Below, piece by piece: positions 1-7,676 of a stretch of DNA of 64,000 nucleotides; the stretch's first letter is position 1, and every line of letters begins with the position of its first letter. The position numbers and the translations under genes were made by a program. The notes below the pieces were generated by a model. The model saw nothing but the letters and a program-made list of their open reading frames with translations. It was not told the origin of the DNA and ran no database searches. The stretch comes from Chitinophagaceae bacterium UBA1953 (GTDB taxonomy: Bacteria; Bacteroidota; Bacteroidia; Chitinophagales; Chitinophagaceae), in assembly GCA_002336115.1 (NCBI GenBank), contig DDEN01000056.1, positions 301,577 to 365,576 of the forward strand, read 5' to 3'.

Positions 1-1
1 A

Positions 2-1057
2 TGGGTAAAACAAAACGAACCAGAGCTTTATGCTAAGATTGATAAGATTATGCTCCCCGGCGATTACATTGCTTTTAAATTTACAGGCAATGCTACAACA
101 AGTATTTCTTCTTTATCGGAAGGCGTTTTCTGGGATTTTGTGAAGAATGAATTATCAGAAGATGTATTTAATTATTATGGATTCGGCAAATCGCTGATAC
201 CGGAAATTAAAGATGTATTTTCTGATCACGGACAACTCAGTACTGTTGTTGCTGATTCACTTTCATTAACTGCAGGTATTCCTGTTACATACAAGGCAGG
301 CGATCAGCCAAACAATGCTTTGTCATTAAATGTACTGGAAGCTGGAGAAGTGGCTGCTACTGCAGGAACAAGCGGAGTGATTTATGGTGTAAGCGATGAG
401 TTAACTTTCGATCCATTATCACGCATTAATACGTTTGCTCATGTAAACTATACAAAAGCGCAGAAACGACTTGGTGTGTTGCTGTGTATAAATGGTACAG
501 GAATCTTAAACCGCTGGATGAAAAATTCAACAGGTAATCCATCTTACCAGCAGATGAACGATGCAGCTTCGTCTGTTTCAGTTGGTAGTAACGGATTGTT
601 CGTTCTTCCTTTTGGAAATGGGGCAGAGCGGATACTTGAAAATAAAATTGCAGGCGCTCAAATCCAGAACCTTGATCTGAACATTCATAATACTGCACAT
701 TTGTACAGGGCAGCCCAGGAAGGTATTGCTTTTGCTTTCCGCTACGGCTTGGATATTATGCGTGAAAATAAAATGAGCCCAGGCATTATCCGTGCAGGGA
801 AAGCAAATATGTTTTTAAGCAATGTGTTTACTGAAAGTTTTGTGAATACATTGAATATTCCAGTTGAACTTTATAATTGTGATGGAAGTGTTGGTGCTGC
901 ATTGGGTGCTGGTATTGGTGCTGGTGTATATGCTACCCCTAAAGAAGCATTTACACAGTTCAGATCTCTGGCAAAAATTGAACCTGGAAAAAATGTGCAG
1001 CAATACGATGACCTATATTATCAATGGAAAGAGTTATTGAATAAGACTTTGCAATAG
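2..1057 (+). CDS. xylB: Xylulokinase (FGGY family), 3' part
   Basis: ATP-dependent cytoplasmic kinase converting D-xylulose to xylulose 5-phosphate. The reading frame is open from base 2 (WVKQNEPELYAKIDK) into the ATG at 50, so the real start lies upstream of the window and the N-terminal third is missing. Visible are the FGGY C-terminal ATPase core, GDQPNNAL with the catalytic-type Asp, the phosphate-binding ATAGTSGV stretch, and the C-terminal GGAGAALGAG-like glycine stretch (residues GSVGAALGAGIGAG). It lies 53 bp upstream of xylA, so the two probably form one transcript. Family assignment is firm; xylulose as substrate is inferred mainly from the xylA neighbour. Confidence 0.93.
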   Translation, partial: WVKQNEPELYAKIDKIMLPGDYIAFKFTGNATTSISSLSEGVFWDFVKNELSEDVFNYYGFGKSLIPEIKDVFSDHGQLSTVVADSLSLTAGIPVTYKAGDQPNNALSLNVLEAGEVAATAGTSGVIYGVSDELTFDPLSRINTFAHVNYTKAQKRLGVLLCINGTGILNRWMKNSTGNPSYQQMNDAASSVSVGSNGLFVLPFGNGAERILENKIAGAQIQNLDLNIHNTAHLYRAAQEGIAFAFRYGLDIMRENKMSPGIIRAGKANMFLSNVFTESFVNTLNIPVELYNCDGSVGAALGAGIGAGVYATPKEAFTQFRSLAKIEPGKNVQQYDDLYYQWKELLNKTLQ

Positions 1058-1110
1058 AAACCTAAATGTAAACAAGAACCCTGATTTACTCAGGTATAAA
1101 ATTGAAAATT

Positions 1111-2439
1111 ATGACTGTAATTACAGGACAAAAAGAATTTTTTAAAGGCATTCCTCAAATTAAATTTGAAGGAACCGGAACGGATAATCCGTTGGCGTTT
1201 CGCTGGTACGATGAAAACAGGATTGTGGCAGGCAAACCAATGAAAGACTGGTTTCGTTTTGCATGTGCATACTGGCACAGCTTCTGTGGAAGTGGTGCTG
1301 ACCCATTTGGTGAACCAACTCATTTGTTCCCCTGGAGTGAAAAAGCCGATGCTGTTGAAAGGGCAAAAGATAAAGCAGATGCAGCATTTGAATTTATGAC
1401 AAAGCTAAGTTTGCCATTTTATTGTTTTCATGATGTGGATGTGGTTGATTATACCAATGATGTTAATGAAAATGACAAACGCCTTCAAACCTTAACAGCT
1501 TATCTGGCAGAAAAGCAAACAGCAAGCGGTATAAAATTATTGTGGGGTACTGCTAATTTGTTCTCCAATAAACGCTACATGAACGGTGCTTCAACGAATC
1601 CCGACTTTCATGTTCTCTCTCATGGTGCAGCACAAGTAAAGGCTGCGCTGGATGCAACGATTGCACTTGGTGGTGAAAACTATGTGTTCTGGGGGGGAAG
1701 AGAAGGTTATATGAGTCTGCTGAACACAAATATGAAACGTGAAAAAGAACATCTTGCAAAATTCCTGCATGCAGCAAAAGATTATGCAAGAAAGAATGGA
1801 TTCAAGGGAACATTCTTTATCGAACCCAAACCATGTGAGCCAAGCAAACATCAATACGATTATGATTGTGAAACGGTGATTGGCTTTCTCCGTCAGTATG
1901 GTTTAATGGACGATTTTAAACTCAATATTGAAGTAAACCACGCAACACTGGCCGGTCATACATTCCAACACGAACTGCAGGTTGCAGTTGATGCAGGATT
2001 ACTTGGATCAATGGATGCCAATCGTGGTGATTATCAAAACGGATGGGATACCGATCAGTTCCCCAATAACATCAATGAACTGGCCGAAGCAATGCTGATC
2101 ATTCTTGAAGGCGGTGGCTTTAAAGGTGGTGGTATCAACTTCGATGCGAAGATCCGCCGTAACTCAACCGATATGGAAGACCTGTTCTATGCGCACATTG
2201 GCGGCATGGATACATTCGCAAGAGCATTGATTGTAGCAGATGAAGTACTTCAGAAATCAGATTACAAGAAACTTCGTGCAGAACGTTATGCTTCTTTCGA
2301 TAGTGGTAAAGGAAAAGAATTTGAAGAAGGCAAATTAACACTGGAAGACCTCCGTGCTTATGCTGTTGAAAATGGCGAACCAAAGGCAATAAGCGGAAAA
2401 CAGGAATACTATGAAAATATCATCAACAGATTTATTTAA
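1111..2439 (+). CDS. xylA: Xylose isomerase
   Basis: Interconverts D-xylose and D-xylulose in the cytoplasm using two divalent metals, and feeds xylulokinase. The 442-residue protein has the usual class II length. Recognisable are the HSFCGSGADPFG segment near residue 55, the metal-binding Glu in FFIEPKPCEPSKHQ, EVNHATLAGHTFQHE, and GSMDANRGD. I place the start at ATG 1111 (MTVITGQKEFF); an in-frame TTG at 1102 would add three residues but does not match the usual N-terminus. A strong hairpin with a T tract follows the gene, so the xylBA transcript probably ends there. Confidence 0.97.
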   Translation: MTVITGQKEFFKGIPQIKFEGTGTDNPLAFRWYDENRIVAGKPMKDWFRFACAYWHSFCGSGADPFGEPTHLFPWSEKADAVERAKDKADAAFEFMTKLSLPFYCFHDVDVVDYTNDVNENDKRLQTLTAYLAEKQTASGIKLLWGTANLFSNKRYMNGASTNPDFHVLSHGAAQVKAALDATIALGGENYVFWGGREGYMSLLNTNMKREKEHLAKFLHAAKDYARKNGFKGTFFIEPKPCEPSKHQYDYDCETVIGFLRQYGLMDDFKLNIEVNHATLAGHTFQHELQVAVDAGLLGSMDANRGDYQNGWDTDQFPNNINELAEAMLIILEGGGFKGGGINFDAKIRRNSTDMEDLFYAHIGGMDTFARALIVADEVLQKSDYKKLRAERYASFDSGKGKEFEEGKLTLEDLRAYAVENGEPKAISGKQEYYENIINRFI

Positions 2440-2468
2440 TGTTTTTTTATAGTGAATGAATGAAAACT

Positions 2469-2502
2469 CCGTCAGTGGCTCAATGCCCTGACGGCGTTTT
2501 TT
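2469..2502 (+). terminator. Rho-independent terminator after xylA
   Basis: Arms CCGTCAG (2469-2475) and CTGACGG (2488-2494) pair, extended by GGC/GCC inside, and are followed by GCGTTTTTT. It separates xylBA from the symporter gene. Confidence 0.85.
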
Positions 2503-2542
2503 ATATATCAGTTTGTACTTCCATATTTAAAAATAAACTCTC

Positions 2543-3973
2543 ATGGCATTTATCCCCAGCACAACAAACGAAACAAACATTGTTGGTTCAAAAGAAAATC
2601 CGTTATATGTTTTTTTGTTGACCTTGGTTGCTACATTAGGTGGTTTGTTATTTGGTTACGATACAGCAGTTATTTCCGGTGCAGTTGATTCATTAAAAAT
2701 GTTCTTCCATCTTGATGAAGCTACCTACGGAAGCGCTGCAACATTTTATCATGGCGCAACTGTATCAAGTGCATTGATTGGTTGTATTATCGGCGGTATT
2801 CTTTCAGGCATACTTGCAACAAAGCTTGGCCGTAAAAAATCATTATTGGTGGCTGCTGTTTTATTCATTATCGCATCTCTGGGTGCAGCTTATCCTGAAT
2901 CCCTCTTTTTTACAAACAGTTCTTCTGTTACAATACTTTTTGTATTTAATTTCTACCGTATCATTGGTGGTATTGGTGTTGGTCTCGCTTCTGCAATCTG
3001 CCCCATGTATATTGCTGAAATTGCACCTGCCAATATCCGTGGCAAACTCGTTTCTTGGAACCAGTTTGCCATCATCTTTGGTATGCTGGTTGTATATTTT
3101 GTGAACTACTTTATTGCAAAAGGACAGTCGCAGGAATGGATAGATTCAACAGGATGGAGATACATGTTCCTGTCGAATGCATACCCTGCCATTGTATTCT
3201 GCATCTTATTATTCTTTGTGCCTGAAACTCCACGTTATCTTGTGTTAACAGGTAATGAGGAAAAAAGTCTGTCGGTACTTTCCAAAATCAACGGAAAGGA
3301 AGTGGCTCTTGCCATCTTAAAAGAAATCAAAGAAACCATTCATGAAAAAGCAGAAAAGGTTTCAGCTTTTGGATGGAAAGTAATTGTCATTGGTATTTTA
3401 TTATCCGTATTCCAGCAAGTGGTTGGTATTAATGTGGTGTTGTATTATGCACCTACCATTTTTAAAGGACTTGGTTTTGGTAATGATGCAGCAATGTATC
3501 AAACCGTCATCATGGGCTTTGTAAATATTGTGTTTACATTGGTAGCCATTTTTACTGTTGATAAATTCGGAAGAAAACCATTGCTCATCATTGGTTCGTT
3601 TGGAATGGCAATCGGAATGTTTGCTATTGGGGTTCTGGCTTATTTTAAACTAATCGGCGTTTCAACACTTGTGTTCATCATTATTTATTCAGCTTCTTTT
3701 ATGATGTCGTGGGGGCCAATCTGCTGGGTATTGATTTCTGAAATTTTCCCCAATGCTATCCGTGGTAAAGCGGTTGCTATTGCTGTGGCTGCACAATGGA
3801 TTGCAAACTTTATTGTATCAGCGACATTCCCTTCACTCGAAGCATTCAGTCTGCCATTTACTTATTGTTTATATGGTGTGATGAGTGTGATCTCTGCATG
3901 GTTTGTGTGGAAGATGGTTCCTGAAACAAAAGGAAAAACACTGGAGCAGATTGAGTATGTCTGGAAGAAATGA
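2543..3973 (+). CDS. xylE: D-xylose/H+ symporter-like MFS sugar porter (XylE type)
   Basis: Inner-membrane 12-helix major facilitator of the sugar porter family, importing a pentose or hexose with protons. Family signatures are GGLLFGYDTAVISG in TM1, RIIGGIGVGLAS and PANIRGKLVSWNQ between TM4 and TM5, PETPRYLV before the central loop, QQVVGINVVLYYAPTIF in TM7, FGRKPLL in the loop after TM8, and the terminal VPETKGKTLEQIE. At 476 residues it has XylE length, including the extra loop between TM3 and TM4. The position behind xylBA makes D-xylose the likely substrate; sequence alone cannot exclude glucose or arabinose. Confidence 0.9.
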   Translation: MAFIPSTTNETNIVGSKENPLYVFLLTLVATLGGLLFGYDTAVISGAVDSLKMFFHLDEATYGSAATFYHGATVSSALIGCIIGGILSGILATKLGRKKSLLVAAVLFIIASLGAAYPESLFFTNSSSVTILFVFNFYRIIGGIGVGLASAICPMYIAEIAPANIRGKLVSWNQFAIIFGMLVVYFVNYFIAKGQSQEWIDSTGWRYMFLSNAYPAIVFCILLFFVPETPRYLVLTGNEEKSLSVLSKINGKEVALAILKEIKETIHEKAEKVSAFGWKVIVIGILLSVFQQVVGINVVLYYAPTIFKGLGFGNDAAMYQTVIMGFVNIVFTLVAIFTVDKFGRKPLLIIGSFGMAIGMFAIGVLAYFKLIGVSTLVFIIIYSASFMMSWGPICWVLISEIFPNAIRGKAVAIAVAAQWIANFIVSATFPSLEAFSLPFTYCLYGVMSVISAWFVWKMVPETKGKTLEQIEYVWKK

Positions 3974-4017
3974 GAAACTCAGTCTGACGGATAGAGAAAA
4001 TAAGATAAATTCAAATG

Positions 4018-4043
4018 ACACGAATTGAAAAGATAATTCGTGT
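4018..4043. promoter_or_regulatory. Perfect inverted repeat upstream of uxuA (operator or hairpin)
   Basis: ACACGAATT (4018-4026), eight bases, then AATTCGTGT (4035-4043). No T tract follows, so it is not a standard terminator. It sits just upstream of the presumed -33 region of uxuA, where an operator could lie. Confidence 0.45.
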
Positions 4044-4068
4044 AATAAAAGCTGAAATAGATAAATAC

Positions 4069-4076
4069 TAAGTTTG
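4069..4076 (+). promoter_or_regulatory. Putative Bacteroidota -7 element for uxuA
   Basis: TAAGTTTG fits the TAnnTTTG consensus and lies 32 bp before the uxuA ATG. No good TTTG box is seen at the expected upstream spacing, so this rests on the -7 element only. Confidence 0.35.
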
Positions 4077-4108
4077 TGTTTTTATAAAACAATTAATTAA
4101 ATCGTTTT

Positions 4109-5281
4109 ATGAGTGATTATTTAATGCATCAAACCATGCGTTGGTATGGCCCGCACGATAAAGTGAGTTTGTCTGATATAAGACAGGCCGGATGCAAAGG
4201 CGTTGTAACTGCACTGCACCAGATTCCTGTGGGAGATGTATGGCCTGTTGAAGAAATTGAAAAAAGAAAGAAAATGATTGAACATGCAGGGATGACATGG
4301 ACTGTGATTGAAAGCCTGCCTGTAAGCGACGATATTAAAAAACAGCAGGGCAACTATAAACAACATATCGAAAATTATAAACAGAGTTTACGAAATGTTG
4401 CTGCATGTGGGTTAAAAGTAATTACCTATAATTTTATGCCGGTACTTGATTGGTTGCGTACCGATGTAAATTATGAAATGCCTGATGGAAGCAAAGCACT
4501 TTATTTTAACCGTCTTGATTTTGTGATATTCGATCTGTTCTTACTGCAAAGAAATGGAGCTGAAAAGGAGTTTAGCAAAGTTGAAATTGAACAGGCAAAA
4601 ATTAAATTTGCTTCAATGAGTGAGGAAAAGAAAAGAAGCATTTTTCAAAACTGTTTACTTGGCTTACCGGGAAGTGATGAAGCTTTTACTCCAGAACAAG
4701 TGTTGAATGCATTGAAATCGTACGAAGGAATTGATACAGATCAGCTAAAGAATCATTTGTTTTACTTTTTACGTGAAATAATTCCCGTTGCAGAAGAATG
4801 CGGTTTGAAAATGGCTATTCACCCCGATGATCCGCCTTATGCTGTAATGGGATTACCCAGAATTATGAGTACAGAACAGGATGCTGCTGATATGCTTGAA
4901 GCTGTTCCTTCGCCTGCCAACGGATTATGTTTTTGTACCGGATCATTTGGTGCAAGGGCTGATAATGATATACCGAAAATGTTGCATCGTTTTGCAGATC
5001 ATGTTCATTTTCTACACCTGCGCAATACCAAGCGTGATGCGGAGGGAAATTTCTTTGAAGCCGATCATTTAGCAGGTGATACAAACCTGTACGAGGTTAT
5101 TAAAGAAGTATTACACATACAACAGCGGAGAAAAATATCCATACCAATGCGTCCGGATCATGGGCACCAGATGCTGGACGATCTGAATAAAACAACTTAT
5201 CCGGGCTACTCCGCAATTGGCCGTTTAAAAGGTTTGGCAGAACTGCGTGGAGTGGAGTATGCGCTTAGTAATATAATGTGA
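4109..5281 (+). CDS. uxuA: D-mannonate dehydratase
   Basis: Dehydrates D-mannonate to 2-keto-3-deoxygluconate in the glucuronate branch of uronate catabolism. The 390-residue protein starts with the family hallmark MRWYGPHDKVSLSDIRQAG and continues with GVVTALHQIPVGDVWP, HPDDPPYAVMGLPRI, LCFCTGSFGARADNDIP, HVHFLHLRNT and the C-terminal MRPDHGHQML. These carry the His, Asp and Cys residues of the metal-dependent fold. Neighbouring xylose genes suggest a role in using glucuronoxylan, where xylose and glucuronic acid occur together. No uxuB or uxaC partner lies in the window. Confidence 0.96.
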   Translation: MSDYLMHQTMRWYGPHDKVSLSDIRQAGCKGVVTALHQIPVGDVWPVEEIEKRKKMIEHAGMTWTVIESLPVSDDIKKQQGNYKQHIENYKQSLRNVAACGLKVITYNFMPVLDWLRTDVNYEMPDGSKALYFNRLDFVIFDLFLLQRNGAEKEFSKVEIEQAKIKFASMSEEKKRSIFQNCLLGLPGSDEAFTPEQVLNALKSYEGIDTDQLKNHLFYFLREIIPVAEECGLKMAIHPDDPPYAVMGLPRIMSTEQDAADMLEAVPSPANGLCFCTGSFGARADNDIPKMLHRFADHVHFLHLRNTKRDAEGNFFEADHLAGDTNLYEVIKEVLHIQQRRKISIPMRPDHGHQMLDDLNKTTYPGYSAIGRLKGLAELRGVEYALSNIM

Positions 5282-5309
5282 TAACCAACTGCACTTTTCT
5301 ATAAATTTG
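5277..5309 (+). promoter_or_regulatory. Putative promoter of tRNA-Thr
   Basis: TGTG (5277-5280, near TTTG), a 21-nt spacer, then TAAATTTG (5302-5309, matching TAnnTTTG). The -7 box ends 12 nt before the mature tRNA and the -33 box overlaps the uxuA stop codon. Confidence 0.5.
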
Positions 5310-5321
5310 GTGCTAAGATCA

Positions 5322-5394
5322 GCCAACTTAGCTCAGATGGTAGAGCATTTCATTCGTAATGAAAGGGTCGTCGGTTCGATTCCGATAGTTGGCT
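5322..5394 (+). tRNA. tRNA-Thr (anticodon CGT)
   Basis: A 73-nt cloverleaf. The acceptor pairs GCCAACT with AGTTGGC, the D arm is GCTC/GAGC, and the anticodon stem TTTCA/TGAAA encloses TTCGTAA with anticodon CGT, which reads ACG. The T arm is GTCGG/CCGAT with loop TTCGATT. The discriminator is T and CCA is not encoded. Confidence 0.95.
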
Positions 5395-5414
5395 CAAAAG
5401 TGAAATTATAGTGC

Positions 5415-5518
5415 ATTTTTTGAACCACGAAGCACACAGGGAGATACACAAGGTGCATGAAGAAAAAGTTTTCAATTTGCGTTCTTTACAAAATTACTTT
5501 GCGGCTTGTGGTAAAAAA
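5415..5518. repeat. Degenerate palindromic element with short-period arms
   Basis: The outer arms pair TTTTTT..ACCAC (5415-5428) with GTGGTAAAAAA (5508-5518). The interior has irregular words of the CACGAAG, CACACAGGG and TGCATGAAG kind on the left and CTTTG-like words on the right. It resembles the clearer elements at 33799-33893 and 29905-29990. The 60-codon open frame across it has no coding character. It fills most of the gap between tRNA-Thr and the recN stop. Confidence 0.5.
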
Positions 5519-5603
5519 ATCGGAAAGCATTATTGATGATAAGCTTACCAAATATGCGGGAACAACTTCAAACCATAAACAGCAAAATTCAAACGGTATT
5601 TTT

Positions 5604-7259
5604 TTAACTGTTCACCATTTCTCTGGCAGTTATAAGTGACGATTCCGTCATCTTTTCTCCACTCAGCATTTTTGCTATACTTTCAATCTGCTCGTGCTGG
5701 TTTAATAAACGGATTTTTGTTCGTATTTGTGAATGTTCTTCTTCTTTATACACAAAATAATGTGCTGATGCTTTGGCTGCAATTTGTGGGAGGTGCGTAA
5801 TTGCAATAACCTGGTGACTCATTGAAAGTTCTTTCAATAAAATGCCCACTTGTCTTGCCGCTTCACCACTGATACCGCTGTCAATTTCATCAAAAATCAT
5901 TGTTGGCAGTTCTATACTTGCTGCAACAAGCGATTTTATGCAAAGCATTAAACGGCTTAATTCACCTCCGCTTGCAACTTTGCTGATCGGCTCAAACCGG
6001 TTGCTCTTGTTTGCATCAAATAAAAAACTGATTTCATCTTTGCCAAAACTGTTCAGTGCCGTTTCTTTCAGTTCAATCTGAAGCCTTGCATTAGGCATAC
6101 CTACACGGTTAAGTAATCCGTTTACCTGTTCACTGAAAGGTGTTGATTGCCTTTTTCTTTTCTGGTGAATAAATTCTGCTTCTTTTTCCAGTTGTTGTTT
6201 TAATTGCTGCACTTCTTTTTCTTTTGCAGCAATGCTCTGCTCCATATTAAACACAACCTGTACTTCTTCTGCCAATCTTTGTTGCAAAGCAATTAAATCA
6301 CCGGTGGTTTGAACATTATGTTTTTTCTGAAGTTTATAACCAAGTTCCAGTCGTTCATTAATCTGCCGCATTCTTTCTTCATCAATGCTGATAGTGTTTT
6401 GCAGATGATCTAACTCCGAAGCAATATCAGCAAGTTCAATTTGTGCTGATTGTAAACGACTTGTTATTTCATCAAAATTTTTGTGAACATTTTTATATTG
6501 CTGTAAACGTTGTAAAACGGATTTAAGCTGCTGTATTACAGGTTCATCTCCCTCTTTCAAAAACTGCACCGCATCAGAAAGCGCTGCTGAAATAGCACCG
6601 GCATTATTCAATAGTGCCAATTCCTGATCGAGCTGCTCCAGCTCATTTTCTTTAAAAAACGCATCTTCCAGTTCGGCAAGCAGAAACTGTTTATAGTCTT
6701 GTTCGTTTTTTGCTTGTTGTTGCTGATCCTTTAACTGCAGCAGCTCTTTCTGTAATTTACTGTATAATAAAAAGCTGTTGTGGTATTGAACTGTTTCTTT
6801 TGTACAACCGGATAGTGCATCAAGCACTTCACGTTGAAAATCTTCTTCACCTAATTCGAATGTGTCAAATTGCTGGTGCAGATCAACAAGGAGCGATGTG
6901 AGCTCTTTCAACTGTGTTAAATTAACAGGGGTGTCGTTTACAAATGCCCTGGATTTCCCATTAGGAGAAATTTCCCTGCGAAGGGTCAGTTCATCGTCTT
7001 CATCCATTTCCAGTTGTTGCAGCCATTCTCTTACTTTGAGATGATGCTCAGTGTTAAAGGTTACTTCCACAATACATTTTTTCTCTTTATTAAGTAACAC
7101 ATTACTTTCAGCCCGGTTACCAAGTACAAGACCAAGAGCCCCGAGTAAAATAGATTTTCCTGCTCCCGTTTCGCCTGTAATTACATCAAGTCCTGGCTGA
7201 AAAATAATCTGCAGGTCATCGATAATAGCAAAATTTTTTATGGAAAGTTTTAACAACAT
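5604..7259 (-). CDS. recN: DNA repair protein RecN
   Basis: SMC-like ATPase acting in recombinational repair of double-strand breaks. I place the start at ATG 7259 (MLLKLSIKNFAIID), giving 551 residues, the usual length. A TTG at 7298 extends the frame but overlaps the promoter. Walker A is GETGAGKS near residue 30. A long coiled-coil middle runs from about 150 to 370, rich in Glu, Gln and Leu. The C-terminal half carries the ABC signature ASGGELSRLM, Walker B MIFDEIDSGISG and the ITHLPQIAA switch. Single gene, with its own near-leaderless promoter. Confidence 0.96.
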   Translation of the reverse strand: MLLKLSIKNFAIIDDLQIIFQPGLDVITGETGAGKSILLGALGLVLGNRAESNVLLNKEKKCIVEVTFNTEHHLKVREWLQQLEMDEDDELTLRREISPNGKSRAFVNDTPVNLTQLKELTSLLVDLHQQFDTFELGEEDFQREVLDALSGCTKETVQYHNSFLLYSKLQKELLQLKDQQQQAKNEQDYKQFLLAELEDAFFKENELEQLDQELALLNNAGAISAALSDAVQFLKEGDEPVIQQLKSVLQRLQQYKNVHKNFDEITSRLQSAQIELADIASELDHLQNTISIDEERMRQINERLELGYKLQKKHNVQTTGDLIALQQRLAEEVQVVFNMEQSIAAKEKEVQQLKQQLEKEAEFIHQKRKRQSTPFSEQVNGLLNRVGMPNARLQIELKETALNSFGKDEISFLFDANKSNRFEPISKVASGGELSRLMLCIKSLVAASIELPTMIFDEIDSGISGEAARQVGILLKELSMSHQVIAITHLPQIAAKASAHYFVYKEEEHSQIRTKIRLLNQHEQIESIAKMLSGEKMTESSLITAREMVNS

Positions 7260-7268
7260 AGCAAGATT

Positions 7269-7299
7269 CAAAACTAAATGAAAAGATGGAAACAGCAAT
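7269..7299 (-). promoter_or_regulatory. Putative recN promoter
   Basis: On the minus strand, ATTG (7299-7296, near TTTG), a 19-nt spacer, then TAGTTTTG (7276-7269, TAnnTTTG). The -7 box ends 9 nt before the ATG at 7259, so the transcript would be almost leaderless. This supports that start over the upstream TTG. Confidence 0.55.
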
Positions 7300-7676
7300 A
7301 AGATAGAAATTGGCGGAACCTGAATGTAAGAATACGTAAAGAGAAAAAAACATTGAGAATCGTTACTGACTTCAGTACGAAATACAGACTGTTACTATTT
7401 GAAATTTTTCTGTTTAAAGCGCAGATTTCAATAAACAATTCTACAATTGCCCGAAACCTTTAACTTTGCCGCCGCATATTATTCACAGGATAATTAAACC
7501 ATAAGAAAAGGGCCTGGCCCAATGAAGAAGTTAATGACGATTCTGTCCTGTGTCAGCGATTATTTACCAAGCGCAAACGTTTGCTGGCAGCCAGTCATCT
7601 GTTATCTCCTTTTTTATTGGACGGAATTCGATTTCCCCATTTTGTTTTTGTTTAATTTTCCATCCAATTTTTGATT
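7300..7676. other. Intergenic region between recN and malQ, with possible malQ leader
   Basis: No convincing gene. TAACTTTG at 7461-7468 fits the -7 consensus and would give malQ a 5' leader of about 200 nt. Within that leader, ATTGGACGGAA (7616-7626) pairs with TTCCATCCAAT (7658-7668) with one mismatch, followed by TTTTTG. This hairpin could act as an attenuator just before the start codon. A short GGGCC/GGCCC hairpin lies near 7510. A 63-codon frame at 7550-7741 overlaps malQ and is probably not a gene. Confidence 0.4.

Noticed and set aside
5457..5639. 60-codon open frame between tRNA-Thr and recN
   Set aside because: It runs through a palindromic repeat and into the recN 3' end; no signal, domain or start context supports it.
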